A program made the position numbers and the translations under genes. A stretch of DNA of 52,665 nt from Pseudomonadota bacterium (GTDB lineage: Bacteria; Pseudomonadota; Gammaproteobacteria; Burkholderiales; Burkholderiaceae_D). Of this stretch, positions 17,515-26,706 are shown one piece after another. How positions within the stretch are numbered: position 1 is the first letter of the stretch; each line of letters opens with the position of its first letter. The DNA is taken from assembly GCA_023389425.1 (NCBI GenBank), contig JAEWEK010000069.1, positions 1 through 52,665 on the forward strand. The letters are read 5' to 3'. The notes under the pieces were generated by a model. That model ran no database searches, had not been told where the DNA came from, and worked only from the letters and a program-made list of their open reading frames with translations.

Positions 17515-19170
17515 TTAACGCAAGTCCTGGCTGGAAAGGGCAGTCACCTTGGCCAGCAGCGCGTGCATCGGGAAGGGCTTGGTCAGCAGCTCCATCTGCG
17601 CGGGCAGCGATTCGTGCTTCATCACCGTGGTCTCGGCGTAGCCGGTCACCAGCAGCACCGGCAGCTGCGGCAGCTGGCTGCGCATGATGTCGGCCAGCTG
17701 GCGCCCGCTCATCCCGCCCGGCAGGCCGATGTCGGTCACCAGCAGGTCGGGCGCCGGGCCGTGCTGCAGCTGGCGCAGCGCGGCATGGGCGTCGGCCGCC
17801 TGCTGCACGGTGTAGCCATGCATTTCCAGCAGCTCGGCCATCACGGCGCGGATGCTGTCCTCGTCGTCGACCACCATGACCCGGCCTTTGCCGCGCGCGC
17901 CATCGTCGCCGGCGCCGCAGGTTTCCGGCTGCCGCGCCAGCGCCTCGCAGCGGGGCAGCATGATGCGCACGACGGTGCCGCTGCCCGCCGCCGACTGGAT
18001 GCGCACGTGGCCGTGCGACTGGCTGGCGAAGCCGTACACCATCGACAGGCCCAGGCCCGTCCCCTGGCCCAGCGGCTTGGTGGTGAAGAAGGGATCGAAG
18101 GCGCGCGCCACTACGTCCGGCGTCATGCCGGCGCCGCTGTCGCTGACGGTGATGAGCACATGCTCGCCCGCCTGCAGCCCCGGATGCCGCGACGCGTCCG
18201 TCGCGTCGAGTGTGACGTTGGCGGTCTCGATGCGCAGCGTGCCGCCGTCGGGCATGGCGTCGCGCGCATTGTTGGCCAGGTTGAGCAGGGCGTTTTCGAG
18301 CTGCTTGGGATCGCAGAACACCGTCCAGGCATCGGGCGCAAGCTCGGTCTCGAGCCGGATAGCCGGGCCGGCGGCGTGCCCGGCCAGGTCTGCCATTGAC
18401 AGCACCATGGCATTGACGTCGGTCGGCCTGGGGTCGAGCGCCTGGCGCCGCGAGAACGACAGCAGGCGGTGCGTCAGCGATGCGGCGCGCCGGGTCGCGC
18501 CGAGCGCGGTCTCGATGCGCTCGTCCAGGCCGCCGGTCTGGCCCATCTTCAGGCGCAGCTTCATCAGCTCGAGATGGCCGGCCACGCCGGCCAGCATATT
18601 GTTGAAGTCATGCGCGAGGCCGCCGGTCAGCTGGCCCACCGCTTCCATCTTCTGCGCCTGGCGCAGCGCATCCTCGGCCTGCCGCAGCGCCAGCGCCTGC
18701 ACCTTGTCGGTGGTCTCGACCACCGTGCACAGGATGCCGCCCACCGCGCCCGCTTCGTCGCGCACCGGGCTGTACGAAAAGGTGAACCACGCCTGCTCCG
18801 GATAGCCGTGGCGCCGCAGCGCGATCGGCATGTCCTCGAAAAAGCTGGCTTCTCCCGCCAGCGCGCGGCGCGCGATCGGGCCGACCCGGTCCCAGGCATC
18901 GGACCACACCGTGCTGAACGGCCGGCCCAGCGCTTTCTTCCCGCCCAGGAGCGGCGCATAGGCGTCGTTGTAGAACGAGAGGAGATCCGGCCCCCAGCAC
19001 AGGTAGCCGGGGAAGCCGGAATTGAGCGTCATCGACAGCGCCGTGCGCAGCGATGCCGGCCAGTTGTCGATCGGTCCCAGGGGAGTGGCCGACCAGTCGT
19101 GCGCGGCGATGTGCGCCGCCATGGTTCCGCCGCCTGTCAAGAAATGCAGGCCTGACTTCACAGCATCCAT
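17515..19170 (-). CDS. Hybrid sensor histidine kinase with PAS and C-terminal receiver domain
   Basis: 551 residues, no membrane helix, so a cytoplasmic sensor. A PAS-type domain covers about residues 30-155, then a dimerisation helix with phospho-accepting H187 in GLAHDFNN, an ATP-binding domain with N-box residues 293-304, DSGAGM (344-349) and GQGTGLGL (368-375), and a receiver domain with acidic residues D435/D436 and phospho-acceptor D480 in VTDIGLPGG. There is no DNA-binding output domain, and no separate regulator gene lies beside it, so its output partner is elsewhere. The signal is unknown. Confidence 0.92.
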   Translation of the reverse strand: MDAVKSGLHFLTGGGTMAAHIAAHDWSATPLGPIDNWPASLRTALSMTLNSGFPGYLCWGPDLLSFYNDAYAPLLGGKKALGRPFSTVWSDAWDRVGPIARRALAGEASFFEDMPIALRRHGYPEQAWFTFSYSPVRDEAGAVGGILCTVVETTDKVQALALRQAEDALRQAQKMEAVGQLTGGLAHDFNNMLAGVAGHLELMKLRLKMGQTGGLDERIETALGATRRAASLTHRLLSFSRRQALDPRPTDVNAMVLSMADLAGHAAGPAIRLETELAPDAWTVFCDPKQLENALLNLANNARDAMPDGGTLRIETANVTLDATDASRHPGLQAGEHVLITVSDSGAGMTPDVVARAFDPFFTTKPLGQGTGLGLSMVYGFASQSHGHVRIQSAAGSGTVVRIMLPRCEALARQPETCGAGDDGARGKGRVMVVDDEDSIRAVMAELLEMHGYTVQQAADAHAALRQLQHGPAPDLLVTDIGLPGGMSGRQLADIMRSQLPQLPVLLVTGYAETTVMKHESLPAQMELLTKPFPMHALLAKVTALSSQDLR

Positions 19171-19291
19171 CTAAATCCTGTCCAGCAAAAACAGGCCGGT
19201 CTATCGCTCGCCGGATAGCCGCGGCACTTCCAAATCGCCCAGTATCGGCAATTTCAGAAATGCAAGGCGCACGATTGATATATCACTGTGC

Positions 19292-20377
19292 TTAACTTGC
19301 CATGCGTTGCCACAGTTTAATTTTGCGGCTGGCTGCCTTGGCCAAGGCGAAGGTGAAGCTTTCGCGCAGCGACTGGCGCAGCTGGCTGGCCGCGACCCGA
19401 TCCTGGGCCCGGTTGCGCGAGGGAAGGGCGCCGCCTTCCATGGCCGCCAGCACGCGCTCCGGTTCGTGGAACAGGCTGTCGAGGAAGATCGCCTTGACCT
19501 GCTCGCGCGCGGCGCGCCCTTCGCCCCAGGCCAGCTGGTAGGAGTTCTTGACGATGCCGATGTAGAAATAGCAGGCTGCCACGTCGATCTGCAGGCGCAG
19601 CGCCTCGCTCATCGGCCGGTGGGCCAGGCCGATGCGCACCTGGCGCAGGGCGCTGGCGAAATCGGTGCACCACTTGGCCGACACCGACTTGGTGATGCTG
19701 GCCGCATGCTGGCGGTAGGCGATGGTGGGAATCGGCAGGCGGTACAGGCTGGCGCATTGCGACAGCAGGCAGGACAGCACCGCCACGTCCTCGTACACGC
19801 GCCCGGCCGGGAATACCGGCTGCGGCAGGCGCTGGTAGATCTCGCGCCGGATCACGTTGGCCCACACGTACATATGGCGGTCGGCGAAGAAGGTCTGGAG
19901 GATGGCGTCGCCGTCGGTGAGCAGCCGGGCGCGCGGGTAGCCCAGCTCCACCGGTCCGGACTTGCGCTCCTTGTTCGGGTACCACCACCGGAAGTCGCAG
20001 GCGATGGCGTCGGGGCGCTGTTCTTCGATGGCGCTGTCCAGCGCCGCCAGGGCGCCGGGCAGCAGCAGGTCGTCGGCGTCGACGAAGGCGATGTAGCCGC
20101 CGCGCGCCTCCTGCAGGCCGCGGTTGCGGGCGCCGGATACGCCCTGGTTCGGCTGGCGCAGCACGCGGATGGCGTGCTGCGGATGGCGTTCGGCCACGGC
20201 CTCGGCGATGGCGGCGCTGCGGTCGCGCGAGCCGTCGTCGATGACGAGCAGCTCGTGCGCCGGGCCCATCTGGCCCGCGATCGCGTTCAGGCAGCTTTCG
20301 ATGAAGTCCTGGGCATCATAGGCGGGGACGATAATCGACAACACCGGGTGTTCCGGCGAATTCCGGATCGTGTTCAT
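19292..20377 (-). CDS. Glycosyltransferase family 2 protein
   Basis: 361 residues. The GT-A domain is at the N-terminus: LSIIVPAYDAQDF, then VIDDGSRDRS and the metal-binding FVDADD. Such enzymes add sugars to lipopolysaccharide or other surface glycans. The C-terminal third is family-variable. The ATG at 20377 gives a 62-base overlap with the preceding glycosyltransferase gene; a GTG at 20344 would shorten that to 29 and still keep the GT-A fold, so the start is uncertain. The neighbourhood (O-antigen ligase, msbA, waaF) places it in outer-core or O-antigen assembly. Confidence 0.88.
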   Translation of the reverse strand: MNTIRNSPEHPVLSIIVPAYDAQDFIESCLNAIAGQMGPAHELLVIDDGSRDRSAAIAEAVAERHPQHAIRVLRQPNQGVSGARNRGLQEARGGYIAFVDADDLLLPGALAALDSAIEEQRPDAIACDFRWWYPNKERKSGPVELGYPRARLLTDGDAILQTFFADRHMYVWANVIRREIYQRLPQPVFPAGRVYEDVAVLSCLLSQCASLYRLPIPTIAYRQHAASITKSVSAKWCTDFASALRQVRIGLAHRPMSEALRLQIDVAACYFYIGIVKNSYQLAWGEGRAAREQVKAIFLDSLFHEPERVLAAMEGGALPSRNRAQDRVAASQLRQSLRESFTFALAKAASRKIKLWQRMAS

Positions 20378-21191
20378 GTTCTTTCAGTCCCTTGACCGCT
20401 TGTGTCGTTTTATTGGCGGCGCGTTCCAGTACGATACGCCGGTTGCTCGACTCCTGGCCGCGCTGGGCTTCGCGGTGCCAGAGGTGGAATACCTCGGTGG
20501 CGAACGCGCCGTCCTTGCGCAGCACGCCGGCATGAAACAGGCGCACCACCAGGTCCGAATCTTCATGTCCCCAGCCGGTGAAGCTTTCGTCGAAGCCGTT
20601 CACCAGTTCGAGGTCGGCGCGCCAGACGCCGAGGTTGCAGCTCTTGATGCGGCGCCAGGAAAAGCGGCGCCGCACGCGGCCGGCATCGGGCCAGCGCGCC
20701 AGCAGCTGCAGCACTTTATTGAGGTCGCCCTTGAAGCGGTAGCGCAGCTTGTCCGCCAGCGGCAGGGCGCCCAGGTCGATATGCTCGGCCAGCACGCGCG
20801 CCGTGAACGCTTCGCTGAGCAGGATGCGGCTGCCGGACACCAAGAATCCCGGCGCCATCAGCGCGCGGTGGCGGGCGATGAAGTCGCGCTGCGGCACGCA
20901 GTCGCCATCGAGGAAGACGATGTAGTCGCCGGCTGCGGCAAGCGTGCCACGGTTTCGCGCCATCGCGGCGCGGAATCCGTCGTCCGGCTGCCACACGTGC
21001 TTGACCGGCACCGGCGCGCGCGCGGCCAATGCGGCCACGCAGTCGCGCGTGTTGGCAGTCGAGCCATCATCAGCGATAATGATTTCGAACCCCTTGTCGT
21101 CCTGTGCAAACAATCCTTCCATCACCGCGGCCAGCGCGTCGGGCCGGTTGTAAGTGGTGATGACGACGGAGATGGTTTTCGCGTGATGCAT
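20316..21191 (-). CDS. Glycosyltransferase family 2 protein with GT7-like C-terminal domain
   Basis: 291 residues from ATG 21191; a TTG at 21227 would add 12 residues with no better support. The N-terminal GT-A domain shows SVVITTYNRPDAL, IIADDGS and VFLDGDCVP (metal-binding aspartates). The block NGFDESFTGWGHEDSDL near the C-terminus is the Glyco_transf_7C signature found in family 2 enzymes of lipopolysaccharide clusters. The gene runs into the next glycosyltransferase gene with a 62-base overlap, so they are co-transcribed. Acceptor and sugar are unknown. Confidence 0.88.
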   Translation of the reverse strand: MHHAKTISVVITTYNRPDALAAVMEGLFAQDDKGFEIIIADDGSTANTRDCVAALAARAPVPVKHVWQPDDGFRAAMARNRGTLAAAGDYIVFLDGDCVPQRDFIARHRALMAPGFLVSGSRILLSEAFTARVLAEHIDLGALPLADKLRYRFKGDLNKVLQLLARWPDAGRVRRRFSWRRIKSCNLGVWRADLELVNGFDESFTGWGHEDSDLVVRLFHAGVLRKDGAFATEVFHLWHREAQRGQESSNRRIVLERAANKTTQAVKGLKEHEHDPEFAGTPGVVDYRPRL

Positions 21192-21247
21192 GTGAAGCCG
21201 TTTCGATTGTGTGGTGCGGTACCCCAAGCATATCTACAAAAATATGA

Positions 21248-22501
21248 ATGAACAATAAGTTGACGCTTTCGACGGGGTGGCTGCGTGCCTGGACCAGCAC
21301 GCTGGTCTTCCTGCTTCCCTTCATCTGCCTCATCACCTTGAGCGGTGTCAGCGTCACCAGCTTCCTGTTCCTGCTTACGGCGATTCCCCTCTACCTGCGC
21401 GGGCGCGCGGCCGTAGCGTACAACTGGCCGGCCGTGAAGTGGGTCGTTTTTGCATTCTTTTACTACCTCGCCTTCGCCGCGTTCTGCTACATCGTGCGCC
21501 CCGTCGCGCCGCTGTCGAATCTTGAAAAACCGTCGCGCATGTTTTTTGCAATCAGCGCGCTGATGGTGGTGCTGGTGGCGCAGCCGCGGCGGCGCGCGCT
21601 GTGGTGGGGCGTGATCGCCGGCGCGCTGGTCGCGCTGCCGCTGGTGGCATGGCAGCGCCTGGTGCTCGACATCGAGCGCCCGGGCGGCGTGTTCAATGCG
21701 ATCACCTATGGCGACCTGTCGCTGTGCCTGGCGCTGATGGCGCTGGCGGCAGCGGCCGATTTCCGCGGCGGCGCGCGCCAGGCCATATGGCCGGCGCTGG
21801 GCGCGCTGGCGGGCCTGGCGGGCTCGATCCTGTCCGGCACGCGCGGCGGCTGGATTGCGCTTGCGCTGGCCGCCGTGGCCTTCCTGCGCCATGGCCACCT
21901 GGCGCCGGGAGGGCGCGTGCGTGCGCTGCTGCTGGCCAGCTTCGCCCTGTTCGTCGCCTCCTGGTTCGTGCCGGCGCTCGGCATGCAGGGGCGGGTCGCG
22001 CAGGGCGTGTTCGACGTGCGCACCTGGATCGATGGCGGCAGCGCGTTTTCCAATGTCGGCATCCGGCTCGAACTATGGAAAAGCGCCTTCATGCTGGTCG
22101 CCGAGCACCCGTGGTTCGGCCTCGATCCGGCCGATTACACGCTGGAACTGGCCGACTGGGCGGTGGCGGGAAAAATCGACCGGGTGGTGCTTACCATGCC
22201 GCACATGCATAATGACGCCTTGCAGGCCGTCGTGACCGGCGGCATACCGGGCCTGGTGGCCTGGTTCGGCATCATCGCCGCGCCCTTTGCTTTTTTTGCA
22301 CGGGCGATGCGCGGCGCCGCCGCCAGCGGTGCGCGCACTTTCGCGCCGGCCCTGGCCGGCATGCTGCTGGTGATCTGCTATTTCAGCTTCGGGCTGACCG
22401 AAGTGATCTTCTGGTCTGTCTCCAGCAGCCTGTTCTACGCGCTCATGGTCTTTCTGCTCATGGGCTTCTGCCTGATCGAGAAGGAACGAATTGGAAAATA
22501 G
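21248..22501 (+). CDS. O-antigen ligase/polymerase family membrane protein (WaaL/Wzy-like)
   Basis: 417 residues with about 10-12 membrane segments. The Wzy_C region is recognisable by SGTRGGWIALALA (near residue 197), HPWFGLDP, and the periplasmic-loop motif HMHNDALQAVVTGGIPGL (near 317) with its conserved histidine and asparagine. Members join O-antigen to lipid A-core or polymerise O-units in the periplasm. The gene is followed by msbA with an 11-base overlap. Ligase and polymerase cannot be told apart by sequence alone; position next to msbA and waaF favours a lipopolysaccharide ligase. Confidence 0.85.
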   Translation: MNNKLTLSTGWLRAWTSTLVFLLPFICLITLSGVSVTSFLFLLTAIPLYLRGRAAVAYNWPAVKWVVFAFFYYLAFAAFCYIVRPVAPLSNLEKPSRMFFAISALMVVLVAQPRRRALWWGVIAGALVALPLVAWQRLVLDIERPGGVFNAITYGDLSLCLALMALAAAADFRGGARQAIWPALGALAGLAGSILSGTRGGWIALALAAVAFLRHGHLAPGGRVRALLLASFALFVASWFVPALGMQGRVAQGVFDVRTWIDGGSAFSNVGIRLELWKSAFMLVAEHPWFGLDPADYTLELADWAVAGKIDRVVLTMPHMHNDALQAVVTGGIPGLVAWFGIIAAPFAFFARAMRGAAASGARTFAPALAGMLLVICYFSFGLTEVIFWSVSSSLFYALMVFLLMGFCLIEKERIGK

Positions 22502-24221
22502 TGTAATCGTCAAGCGCCTGTGGGGTTACATCAAGCCGTACAAGATGCGCGGGCTGATGTCGATGCTCGCGATGGCGCTGACCGCGGCCACCCAGCCGCT
22601 GCTTGGCCAGGCGCTCGAGCAGTTGATGGACAAGGGCTTCGCCGAGAAGGTGCCGTTCGGCCTGTGGCTGATTCCGGCGGTGCTGGTGTCGATCTTCGTC
22701 GTGCGCGGCATCGGCACCTTCGCCACCGCCTACCTGAACAACTGGGTCGTCAGCCGCGCGCTCAACGACATGCGCGCGCAGGTGTTCGAACGCCTGCTGC
22801 GCCTGCCCGTGGCGCGCTTCCACGAAGAGTCCACCGGCCGCATCATCAACACCGTGGTCAACGACGTGCGCCAGGTGGCCGACATGATCAGCTCGGTGTT
22901 CGTGGCCGCGATCCGCGACACCCTGGTCGTGATCGGCCTGATCGTGGGCCTGTTGTACCTGAACTGGAAGCTGACGCTGGTCGCGGTCATCATCCTGCCG
23001 CTGACGGCCGCCATCGTGCGCACCACCACGGGCCGCCTGCGCCGCCTGAACCGCGAGAGCCAGCGCGTGACCGCCGAGATGACCCAGGTGGTCGACGAGG
23101 CCGCGCGCGGCCACCAGGTGATCCGCGTGTTCTCGGGCGAGAGCTACGAGCGGCGCCGCTTCCACCAGCGCAGCCAGTCGCTGCTGGGCTTCTCGCAGCG
23201 CATGACGGTGGCCTTCGCCGCCACCACGCCGGTGACCCAGATCGCGACCGCGATCGCGCTGTCGGTAGTGGTCGTGCTGGCGGTGAAGTCGCAGATGACC
23301 CCTGGGCAGTTCACCAACTTCGTCACCATGATGCTGATGCTGCTGACGCCGATGAAGGCGCTGGCCGAGATCAACGGCCCGATCCAGCGCGGCATCGCGT
23401 CCGCCGAGAGCGTGTTCGAGCTGATCGATTCGCCGATCGAGGAAGACACCGGCAGCCGCGTGATCGGCCGCGCCCAGGGCCACCTGCGCTTCGAGAACGT
23501 GTCGTTCCGCTATCCGAACGCGCACGCGCCGGCGCTGTCCGGCGTCACGCTCGACGTCCAGCCGGGCAAGACGCTGGCGCTGGTCGGCGTCTCGGGCGGC
23601 GGCAAGTCCACTTTCGTCAACCTGGCCACCCGCTTCTACGAACCTGACGCGGGCCGTATCCTGCTCGACGGCGTGCCCTACCCCGAGCTGGCGCTGGCCG
23701 GCCTGCGTGCGCAGCTGGCGATGGTGAGCCAGAACGTGGTGCTGTTCGACGACACGCTGGCCGCCAACGTGGCCTACGGCGTGGAGAACATCGACCCGGC
23801 GCGCCTGGACGCGGCAATCCGCGCGGCCCACCTGTCGGACGTGGTGGCCAAGCTGCCGGAGGGCGTTCACACCATGATCGGCGAGAACGGCATGCGCCTG
23901 TCGGGCGGGCAGCGCCAGCGCGTGGCGATCGCGCGCGCCATCTACAAGGACGCGCCGATCCTTATTCTCGACGAGGCCACCTCGGCGCTCGACAACGAAT
24001 CCGAACGCGCGGTGCAGGCCGCGCTCGACACGCTGATGGCGGGCCGCACCACGATCGTCATCGCGCACCGCCTGTCGACCATCGAGCGGGCCGACAGCAT
24101 CGCCGTGATGGAGCACGGCCGCGTGGTGGAGCAGGGCACGCACGACGAGTTGCTGGCGCGCGACGGCATGTACGCCAACCTGTATCGCCTGCAGTTCGCT
24201 GCCGCGGTGACCGAACAATGA
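22491..24221 (+). CDS. msbA: Lipid A export ATP-binding/permease protein MsbA
   Basis: 576 residues. Homodimeric ABC flippase that moves lipid A-core across the inner membrane. Six transmembrane helices occupy about residues 15-300. The ATPase domain has Walker A GVSGGGKST (366-374), signature LSGGQ (470-474) and Walker B LILDEA (491-496). The start is TTG at 22491, inside the O-antigen ligase gene, preceded by AAGGAA; no ATG is available near the N-terminus. Its stop codon overlaps waaF by four bases (ATGA). Gene order ligase-msbA-waaF strengthens the assignment over a generic exporter. Confidence 0.93.
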   Translation: MENSVIVKRLWGYIKPYKMRGLMSMLAMALTAATQPLLGQALEQLMDKGFAEKVPFGLWLIPAVLVSIFVVRGIGTFATAYLNNWVVSRALNDMRAQVFERLLRLPVARFHEESTGRIINTVVNDVRQVADMISSVFVAAIRDTLVVIGLIVGLLYLNWKLTLVAVIILPLTAAIVRTTTGRLRRLNRESQRVTAEMTQVVDEAARGHQVIRVFSGESYERRRFHQRSQSLLGFSQRMTVAFAATTPVTQIATAIALSVVVVLAVKSQMTPGQFTNFVTMMLMLLTPMKALAEINGPIQRGIASAESVFELIDSPIEEDTGSRVIGRAQGHLRFENVSFRYPNAHAPALSGVTLDVQPGKTLALVGVSGGGKSTFVNLATRFYEPDAGRILLDGVPYPELALAGLRAQLAMVSQNVVLFDDTLAANVAYGVENIDPARLDAAIRAAHLSDVVAKLPEGVHTMIGENGMRLSGGQRQRVAIARAIYKDAPILILDEATSALDNESERAVQAALDTLMAGRTTIVIAHRLSTIERADSIAVMEHGRVVEQGTHDELLARDGMYANLYRLQFAAAVTEQ

Positions 24222-25246
24222 GCCGGCAGCGCACCCTCGTCATTTCGCCCAACTGGATCGGCGACGCCGTGATGGCGCAGCCGCTGCTGGCGCTGCTCAA
24301 GGCGCGTCATCCGGAGCGCCCGATCGACGTGCTGGCGCCGCCCGCGGTGGCGCCGGTGTGGCGCGCGGTGCCCGAAGTCGACACCGTGCTGGAGACGCCG
24401 TTCCGGCACAAGGCGCTGCAACTGAAGGAGCGCTGGCGCTATGCGAGGCTGCTGCGGGCGCGCGGCTACGCCGATGCCTATGTGCTGCCGAATACGATCA
24501 AGTACGCGCTGATCCCCTGGCTGGCGGGGATTCCACGCCGGGTAGGCTACAAGGGCGAAATGCGCTACGGCCTGCTCAACGTGCTGCACCATGACGACAA
24601 GCCGGCGCGGCCGATGATGCCCTTTTATGCGGCGCTGGCGCAGGCGCCGTCGCAGCCGGCCCCGCGCGACGTTGCGCGTCCGCGCCTCGTGGTGCCGGCC
24701 GAACGCGTGCGCGAAACCTGTGCGCGCCACGGTATCGACATGTCGCGCAAGCTGGTGGTGTATGCGCCGGGGGCGGAATTCGGGCGCGCCAAGCGCTGGC
24801 CGCCGCGCCATTTCGGCGAACTGGCCCGCAAGATCGTCGCGGACGATCCGCAGGCGCAGATCGCGCTGCTCGGTTCACCGAAAGATCGCGAGACCTGCGA
24901 CGAGGTGGTGGCCGCGGCGGGCGATGCGGCGTCCAGCATGCTGAACCTGGCCGGCGCCACCAGGCTGGATGAGGCGGCCGCGCTGATCGCCCAGGCCGAT
25001 GCGGTGGTGACCAACGATTCGGGGCTGATGCACATTGCCTCGGGATTGAACAAGCCGCTGGTGGCGCTGTACGGGCCGACCGACCCGCGTCACACGCCGC
25101 CGTCGTCCGAGTTCGCGCACTGGATCTGGCTGCACATCGAGTGCGCGCCGTGCCAGCAGCGCGAGTGCCCGCTGGGGCATCACAACTGCATGGAGAAGCT
25201 GGGGGCGGATATGGCCTGGCAAGAGCTCAGGCCGATGCTCAAGTAA
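24218..25246 (+). CDS. waaF: Lipopolysaccharide heptosyltransferase II
   Basis: 342 residues, GT9 family. Adds the second L-glycero-D-manno-heptose to the inner core. Recognised by the N-terminal ISPNWIGDAVMAQPLLALLK, the middle RVGYKGEMRYGLLN, the nucleotide-sugar site LPLxxTNDSGLMH-like stretch (VVTNDSGLMHIASGL) and LYGPTDPRHTPP near the C-terminus. The cluster C-x2-C-x4-C (CAPCQQRECP) near the end is also usual in WaaF. Translation is probably coupled to msbA through the ATGA overlap. Confidence 0.95.
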   Translation: MSRQRTLVISPNWIGDAVMAQPLLALLKARHPERPIDVLAPPAVAPVWRAVPEVDTVLETPFRHKALQLKERWRYARLLRARGYADAYVLPNTIKYALIPWLAGIPRRVGYKGEMRYGLLNVLHHDDKPARPMMPFYAALAQAPSQPAPRDVARPRLVVPAERVRETCARHGIDMSRKLVVYAPGAEFGRAKRWPPRHFGELARKIVADDPQAQIALLGSPKDRETCDEVVAAAGDAASSMLNLAGATRLDEAAALIAQADAVVTNDSGLMHIASGLNKPLVALYGPTDPRHTPPSSEFAHWIWLHIECAPCQQRECPLGHHNCMEKLGADMAWQELRPMLK

Positions 25247-25261
25247 GCGGTTCAGCAAGCA

Positions 25262-25344
25262 AAATGGGATTCCCGCCTTCGCGGGAACGACGATAACTTT
25301 TCCTCTCAAGTAGCGTCGTTCCCGCGGAAGCGGGAACCCCATTT
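25262..25344. repeat. Palindromic intergenic repeat, TTCCCGC-type, paired arms
   Basis: Two 31-base arms (25262-25292, 25314-25344) are inverted copies with about three mismatches; each contains TTCCCGC...GCGGGAA. It lies between the convergent waaF and VirK-like genes and could act as a two-way terminator, although no T-run is present. Confidence 0.75.
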
Positions 25345-25353
25345 GATTTTCGT

Positions 25354-26328
25354 TTAGGCAGCCAGCGCCAGCGCAGGCAGGCGCCGCGCCACACCCATGC
25401 GCTGGTTCAGCGATGCGGCCATATTCGCCATCAGCTCATGCCGCTTCCTGGCTTCCGAGCGCTTCTTCGACGGAATCGATTCGAGATCGAGCTCCGGCAG
25501 TGCCGCGCATGGCAGGCAGAAGTCGCCGTCGTCCAGGCGCTGCGCGCCCATCTCTTCCCACACCTGGTCGTAGTCGGACAGCACGCGGCCCTTGCGCATT
25601 GCGCTCTTCACCACGCGATTCTGGTTCGACACCAGCAGCAGGCGGCCGCAGCCGAATTCATAGCCGAGCTGGCGCACCAGCGACACCAGCATCTGCTTCG
25701 GACGCAGGCCGTGCAGGTCGCGCGTGGCGGCGCGGATCGCGTCCATCGTACCTTCCGCTTTACCACCCTGCATGCAGCCGATGCTGACCGCATGGCCTTC
25801 GCCGCGCCAGCCGAAAGTGAAGGCGACGGCGTACAGCATCATCTCTCCCTGCCACAGCTGCAGCACCATCTCGCCTTCGCGTTCGAGGCAGGTGCCGACC
25901 GCGCGCAGCTTGATCTGGTAGGGCAGGCCGCTCTTGCCTTCGAAGGTGGCCAGGCGCACGCCGGTGGCGCTGGCCTGCATCAGCAGCGGGCCGAGGCCGC
26001 GCTCGAATACGAACTGGTAATGCGATGCCAGCAGCGCGATGCGCGCCTCCATCGGCACGGTCGCGCTCAGGTAGGGGCGGTAGATCTTGTACAGGAAGCG
26101 CGGCCAGTTGCGCACGTACTCCGAGAAAGCCGGGTGCGAATTGAGCAGCTGCAGCCAGCGGCGGGTCTCGCGGCGGTGCGCCATCGAGCGCAGCTTCAGT
26201 TTCAGTAGTTCGCGCCAGTAGGCCGCCGGCTTCAGGTCGCGCGAGACGCCCGAACTGATCGTGATCGAGGGCCGCGCGTTGGCGACCATTTGCTCCGCCC
26301 AGCCGGGGACTCCGGAATAGAGCCTCAT
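25354..26328 (-). CDS. VirK/YbjX family protein (DUF535)
   Basis: 324 residues. Matches the VirK/YbjX (DUF535) family in length and in the blocks LASHYQFVFERGLGPLL, LPYQIKLRAVGTCLEREGEM and a late LVSNQNRV segment. No signal peptide or membrane helix. In enteric bacteria VirK/YbjX proteins affect outer-membrane properties and peptide resistance, but no enzymatic activity is established. Its position next to lipopolysaccharide genes fits an envelope role. The ATG at 26328 has no strong ribosome binding site. Confidence 0.85.
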   Translation of the reverse strand: MRLYSGVPGWAEQMVANARPSITISSGVSRDLKPAAYWRELLKLKLRSMAHRRETRRWLQLLNSHPAFSEYVRNWPRFLYKIYRPYLSATVPMEARIALLASHYQFVFERGLGPLLMQASATGVRLATFEGKSGLPYQIKLRAVGTCLEREGEMVLQLWQGEMMLYAVAFTFGWRGEGHAVSIGCMQGGKAEGTMDAIRAATRDLHGLRPKQMLVSLVRQLGYEFGCGRLLLVSNQNRVVKSAMRKGRVLSDYDQVWEEMGAQRLDDGDFCLPCAALPELDLESIPSKKRSEARKRHELMANMAASLNQRMGVARRLPALALAA

Positions 26329-26706
26329 AGCAGCACGCTCCAGCCGGCGACGGTGGAGGAGGGGAAGAGCGACACGTTGGCGACAGACGGCGACATACTG
26401 ATGACAGGTGTAAAGTTAGGTAAGCGTCAAGTAACGCTATGTAACTCAGTGTATCAGAAACATTCACGTAGTAAATGTTTTTTATGCGCGGTCAAAATAA
26501 CTGATGACCTTGTTGCTCGAAACCGACTCCCGATGTCGGCTTTCTGCTACGAATTCGTAAAATCCAAGTGAACTATTCTTGTAAGAAATTGTTTCCGTGC
26601 AATGCACGCATGAAACATGAGGATACAAGAGGGCAAAAACATGTCCCGGCAAGCGGGACATGTAAAGAAGATGTAAAGGGAAATGTAAAGACGAAGCGGC
26701 GGTGGA
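26329..26706. other. AT-rich intergenic region
   Basis: About 378 bases, visibly AT-richer than its surroundings. It lies upstream of the VirK-like gene and downstream of the fusion gene. It contains a terminator for the latter (26635-26663) and a small hairpin CGTGC-AAT-GCACG near 26596. A 93-codon plus-strand frame (26290-26571) begins inside the VirK gene, resembles nothing and has no ribosome binding site. No gene is supported. Confidence 0.6.
26635..26663 (-). terminator. Rho-independent terminator of the GH1/RmlD fusion gene
   Basis: On the minus strand a perfect 10-base-pair stem (ACATGTCCCG/CGGGACATGT) with a five-base loop is followed by five T residues. It lies about 45 bases after the fusion gene's stop codon. 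Confidence 0.88.

Noticed and set aside
26290..26571. 93-codon plus-strand frame in the AT-rich gap
   Set aside because: Starts inside the VirK-like gene on the opposite strand, has no ribosome binding site and resembles nothing known.
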